A stretch of DNA of 64,000 nt. It comes from Gluconacetobacter entanii (GTDB lineage Bacteria > Pseudomonadota > Alphaproteobacteria > Acetobacterales > Acetobacteraceae). The notes beneath the pieces are model-generated. The model was given only the letters and a program-made list of their open reading frames with translations. It searched no databases and was not told the origin of the DNA. This document shows, piece after piece, positions 62,581 to 64,000 of this stretch. A program made the translations under genes and the position numbers. Where the stretch lies: positions 1 through 64,000 of the forward strand of contig NZ_NKUF01000019.1 in NCBI RefSeq assembly GCF_003206495.1, read 5' to 3'. How positions within the stretch are numbered: the first letter of the stretch is position 1; every line of letters starts with the position of its first letter.

Positions 62581-63630
62581 TTACGCCCCATTGCGATGCA
62601 GCAGGTCCATGGAAATCGCCCGCGCATAGGCCGCCGAACCCAGCGTGTCGGGAAACCGCCCCAGCAGCTTCATTTCGTCAATATACTGCGCCAACTGGAC
62701 GCGCAGGTCGGACCCGGTCGGGCAGATGCCCAGCACCTCATGACGCATCATCGCCATGAGGTCGGCCTGCGCCATGCCATTGATACGCCCCTCAAGCAGG
62801 GTCGCGGTTTCCGAAATATGGGTTTTCAGCCACCGCGCGGCGTCCTGCAGGGCAAGGACAAGGGCGGCAGCGGCGGCGGGCGTGTCCCGCAGCATGGCCT
62901 GCCCCACGCCAAGGGCAAGGTTCGTGCGCTGCGCATAAAGCCCGTTCACGCTGTTGACCAGTTCCACCAGCCCCAGTGACGGATCATTCAGCAGACGCCA
63001 CGCCAGCGGATCATGCACCGCCAGCGCATCGACATCCCCACTGCGGATGGCGCCCTCCATGTCCTGTGGCGACACGACGCGCCATATCGGGCCGGTATCG
63101 GGGTTCATCCCCTTGCGCCGCAGGACAACGGAAAAGAACAGGCGGTCCGCCATGTCCGGGTTGGTAATGGCAATCCGCCGGCCCACCATGTCCTCCACCC
63201 GCGTCAGTTTCAGCCGACGGCGCACCAGCAGGCGGAACGTCCCCGCCTGCAACCCCATGACAAGGCGCGCCTGCACCTCCCCTTCATGCAGTTTGTCGAG
63301 CCATGACAGCACCGGGGCGACGGCCACGCTGCTGCGCCCGGCCTGCAGGTCACCGATCGCGTCGCGTCCCGTAACACCCACGCCCGTCAGTTGCACATCC
63401 AGAAGGTAGCGTTCGAAGAATCCCTGCCGCTGCGCCACGTTGAACAGGATGGAGATGGGGGCGGACGGCCATGACAGGTCGATCCGGTGGGGCTGCCCGT
63501 CCAGCACGTCGCCCACATGCAGCGCCCCTGCCCGCCTGCGCTGGCCCTGCCAGCCCCACAGCCCCACCCCGGCAAGGGCCGCCACCCCGCCCAGACCGGC
63601 CACGACCTGACGGCGCGGCATCAATGCCAT
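62581..63630 (-). CDS. NMT1/THI5-like ABC substrate-binding protein
   Basis: This 349-residue periplasmic binding protein is of the SsuA/NMT1/THI5-like group, which binds sulfonates, nitrate or pyrimidine precursors. The N-terminus MALMPRRQVVAGLGGVAAL has a twin-Arg-like signal. LFNVAQRQGFFERYLLDVQL and GRRIAITNPDMADRLFF are typical blocks. No permease or ATPase of this class is adjacent. ATG 63630 is chosen because only it, or 63621, places the signal peptide at the start. Confidence 0.85.
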   Translation of the reverse strand: MALMPRRQVVAGLGGVAALAGVGLWGWQGQRRRAGALHVGDVLDGQPHRIDLSWPSAPISILFNVAQRQGFFERYLLDVQLTGVGVTGRDAIGDLQAGRSSVAVAPVLSWLDKLHEGEVQARLVMGLQAGTFRLLVRRRLKLTRVEDMVGRRIAITNPDMADRLFFSVVLRRKGMNPDTGPIWRVVSPQDMEGAIRSGDVDALAVHDPLAWRLLNDPSLGLVELVNSVNGLYAQRTNLALGVGQAMLRDTPAAAAALVLALQDAARWLKTHISETATLLEGRINGMAQADLMAMMRHEVLGICPTGSDLRVQLAQYIDEMKLLGRFPDTLGSAAYARAISMDLLHRNGA

Positions 63631-63793
63631 GACTGTCCCGGCACGCCCATGTAACCCGTTCCCCTCCCCTGATTTAACGCCATATCTACAGCACGTTATG
63701 GCACAGCCCGCCGATTTTGGGCATAGGGCAAAAAAAGTGGAAAAAGGGGGTTTACGACCCCCAGCCACTGTGGCTATAAGCTGCTCACGCTGT

Positions 63794-63869
63794 TCCCGAA
63801 TAGCTCAGTTGGTAGAGCAAGCGACTGTTAATCGCTGGGTCGTAGGTTCGAGTCCTACTTCGGGAGCCA
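63794..63869 (+). tRNA. tRNA-Asn (anticodon GTT)
   Basis: The sequence folds as a class I tRNA. The acceptor TCCCGAA pairs with TTCGGGA, with discriminator G and encoded CCA. The D-arm contains AGCTCAGTTGGTAGAGC. The anticodon stem GCGA/TCGC holds loop CTGTTAA, and the T-arm is GTAGGTTCGAGTCCTAC. Confidence 0.97.
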
Positions 63870-63928
63870 TCTTACCTTAAAAATTAGTGTTAAATCAGTA
63901 GGTTACGGATTTCTCCAAATCTGAACCC

Positions 63929-64000
63929 ATGATGAGCGATGAGCTTTCCGGGGACGTTCTGACACGTCCAGACCGGTTTGAACGCGATTTGGCCCTGTTC
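63929..64000 (+). CDS. start of an unidentified gene, cut by the window edge
   Basis: An open frame beginning ATGATG at 63929 reads MMSDELSGDVLTRPDRFERD and is still open at the edge. Too little is visible to name a family, and no strong ribosome-binding site precedes it. It lies ~60 bp downstream of tRNA-Asn, a common integration site, so a mobile-element gene is possible but unsupported. Confidence 0.3.
   Translation, partial: MMSDELSGDVLTRPDRFERDLALF

Overview
This is high-GC bacterial chromosome. Gene content points to an alphaproteobacterium of the Acetobacteraceae, most likely an acetic acid bacterium of the Komagataeibacter/Gluconacetobacter type. Supporting signs are a GapR-type (DUF2312) protein, a MucR/Ros-type regulator, an sppA-ihfB pair, an obgE-proB junction, and a complete, tightly overlapped mraZ-to-ligA division and wall cluster whose murE carries the meso-diaminopimelate motif DNPR. 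Genus-level assignment is inference.

Left edge (1-6000) is a decayed accessory island of lower GC. It holds a degenerate IS3-type transposase, a fused restriction-modification-specificity gene broken by one in-frame amber codon and cut off by the IS3 end, a damaged dynamin-like GTPase remnant, and an IS5-family element flanked by CTAG with a frameshifted transposase. Nothing here looks intact, so I read it as a dead defence or mobile island.

6000-31000 is ordinary core and accessory chromosome: guaA; a small exported protein; a Nudix hydrolase and a lone receiver protein that may be read from a leaderless transcript; an Lrp regulator with two lipid-linked sugar transferases (GT2-GtrA, GT39); trxB; a LysR regulator; ihfB-sppA; mucR; a BigR-like repressor with a DUF442 phosphatase; a UdgX uracil-DNA binding protein; an FUSC exporter; guanine deaminase; tRNA-Ser(CGA); rplU-rpmA; obgE-proB; gapR; zwf; and an HSL-type hydrolase.

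30900-57800 starts with rnpB (RNase P RNA) and continues into the dcw supercluster: mraZ-rsmH-ftsL-ftsI-murE-murF-mraY-murD-ftsW-murG-murC-murB-ddl-ftsQ-ftsA-ftsZ, a strong terminator, then lpxC, bamD, recN, ligA and pncA. Most neighbours overlap by 1-4 bases. Four 10-bp-spaced CCCA (TGGG) repeats upstream of mraZ look like the MraZ autoregulatory operator.

57800-64000 holds a four-gene BMP-type nucleoside/purine ABC importer (lipoprotein-family binding protein, double ATPase, two permeases), a convergent orphan NMT1/THI5-like binding protein, tRNA-Asn(GTT), and the first codons of an unidentified gene running off the right edge.

I did not find a convincing wholly new system. The best leads are the amber-interrupted R-M-S gene, the UdgX protein with its N-terminal extension, the possibly leaderless Nudix/receiver pair, the 131-bp convergent overlap of receiver and glycosyltransferase genes, the MraZ repeats, and the long low-complexity extension on FtsL.
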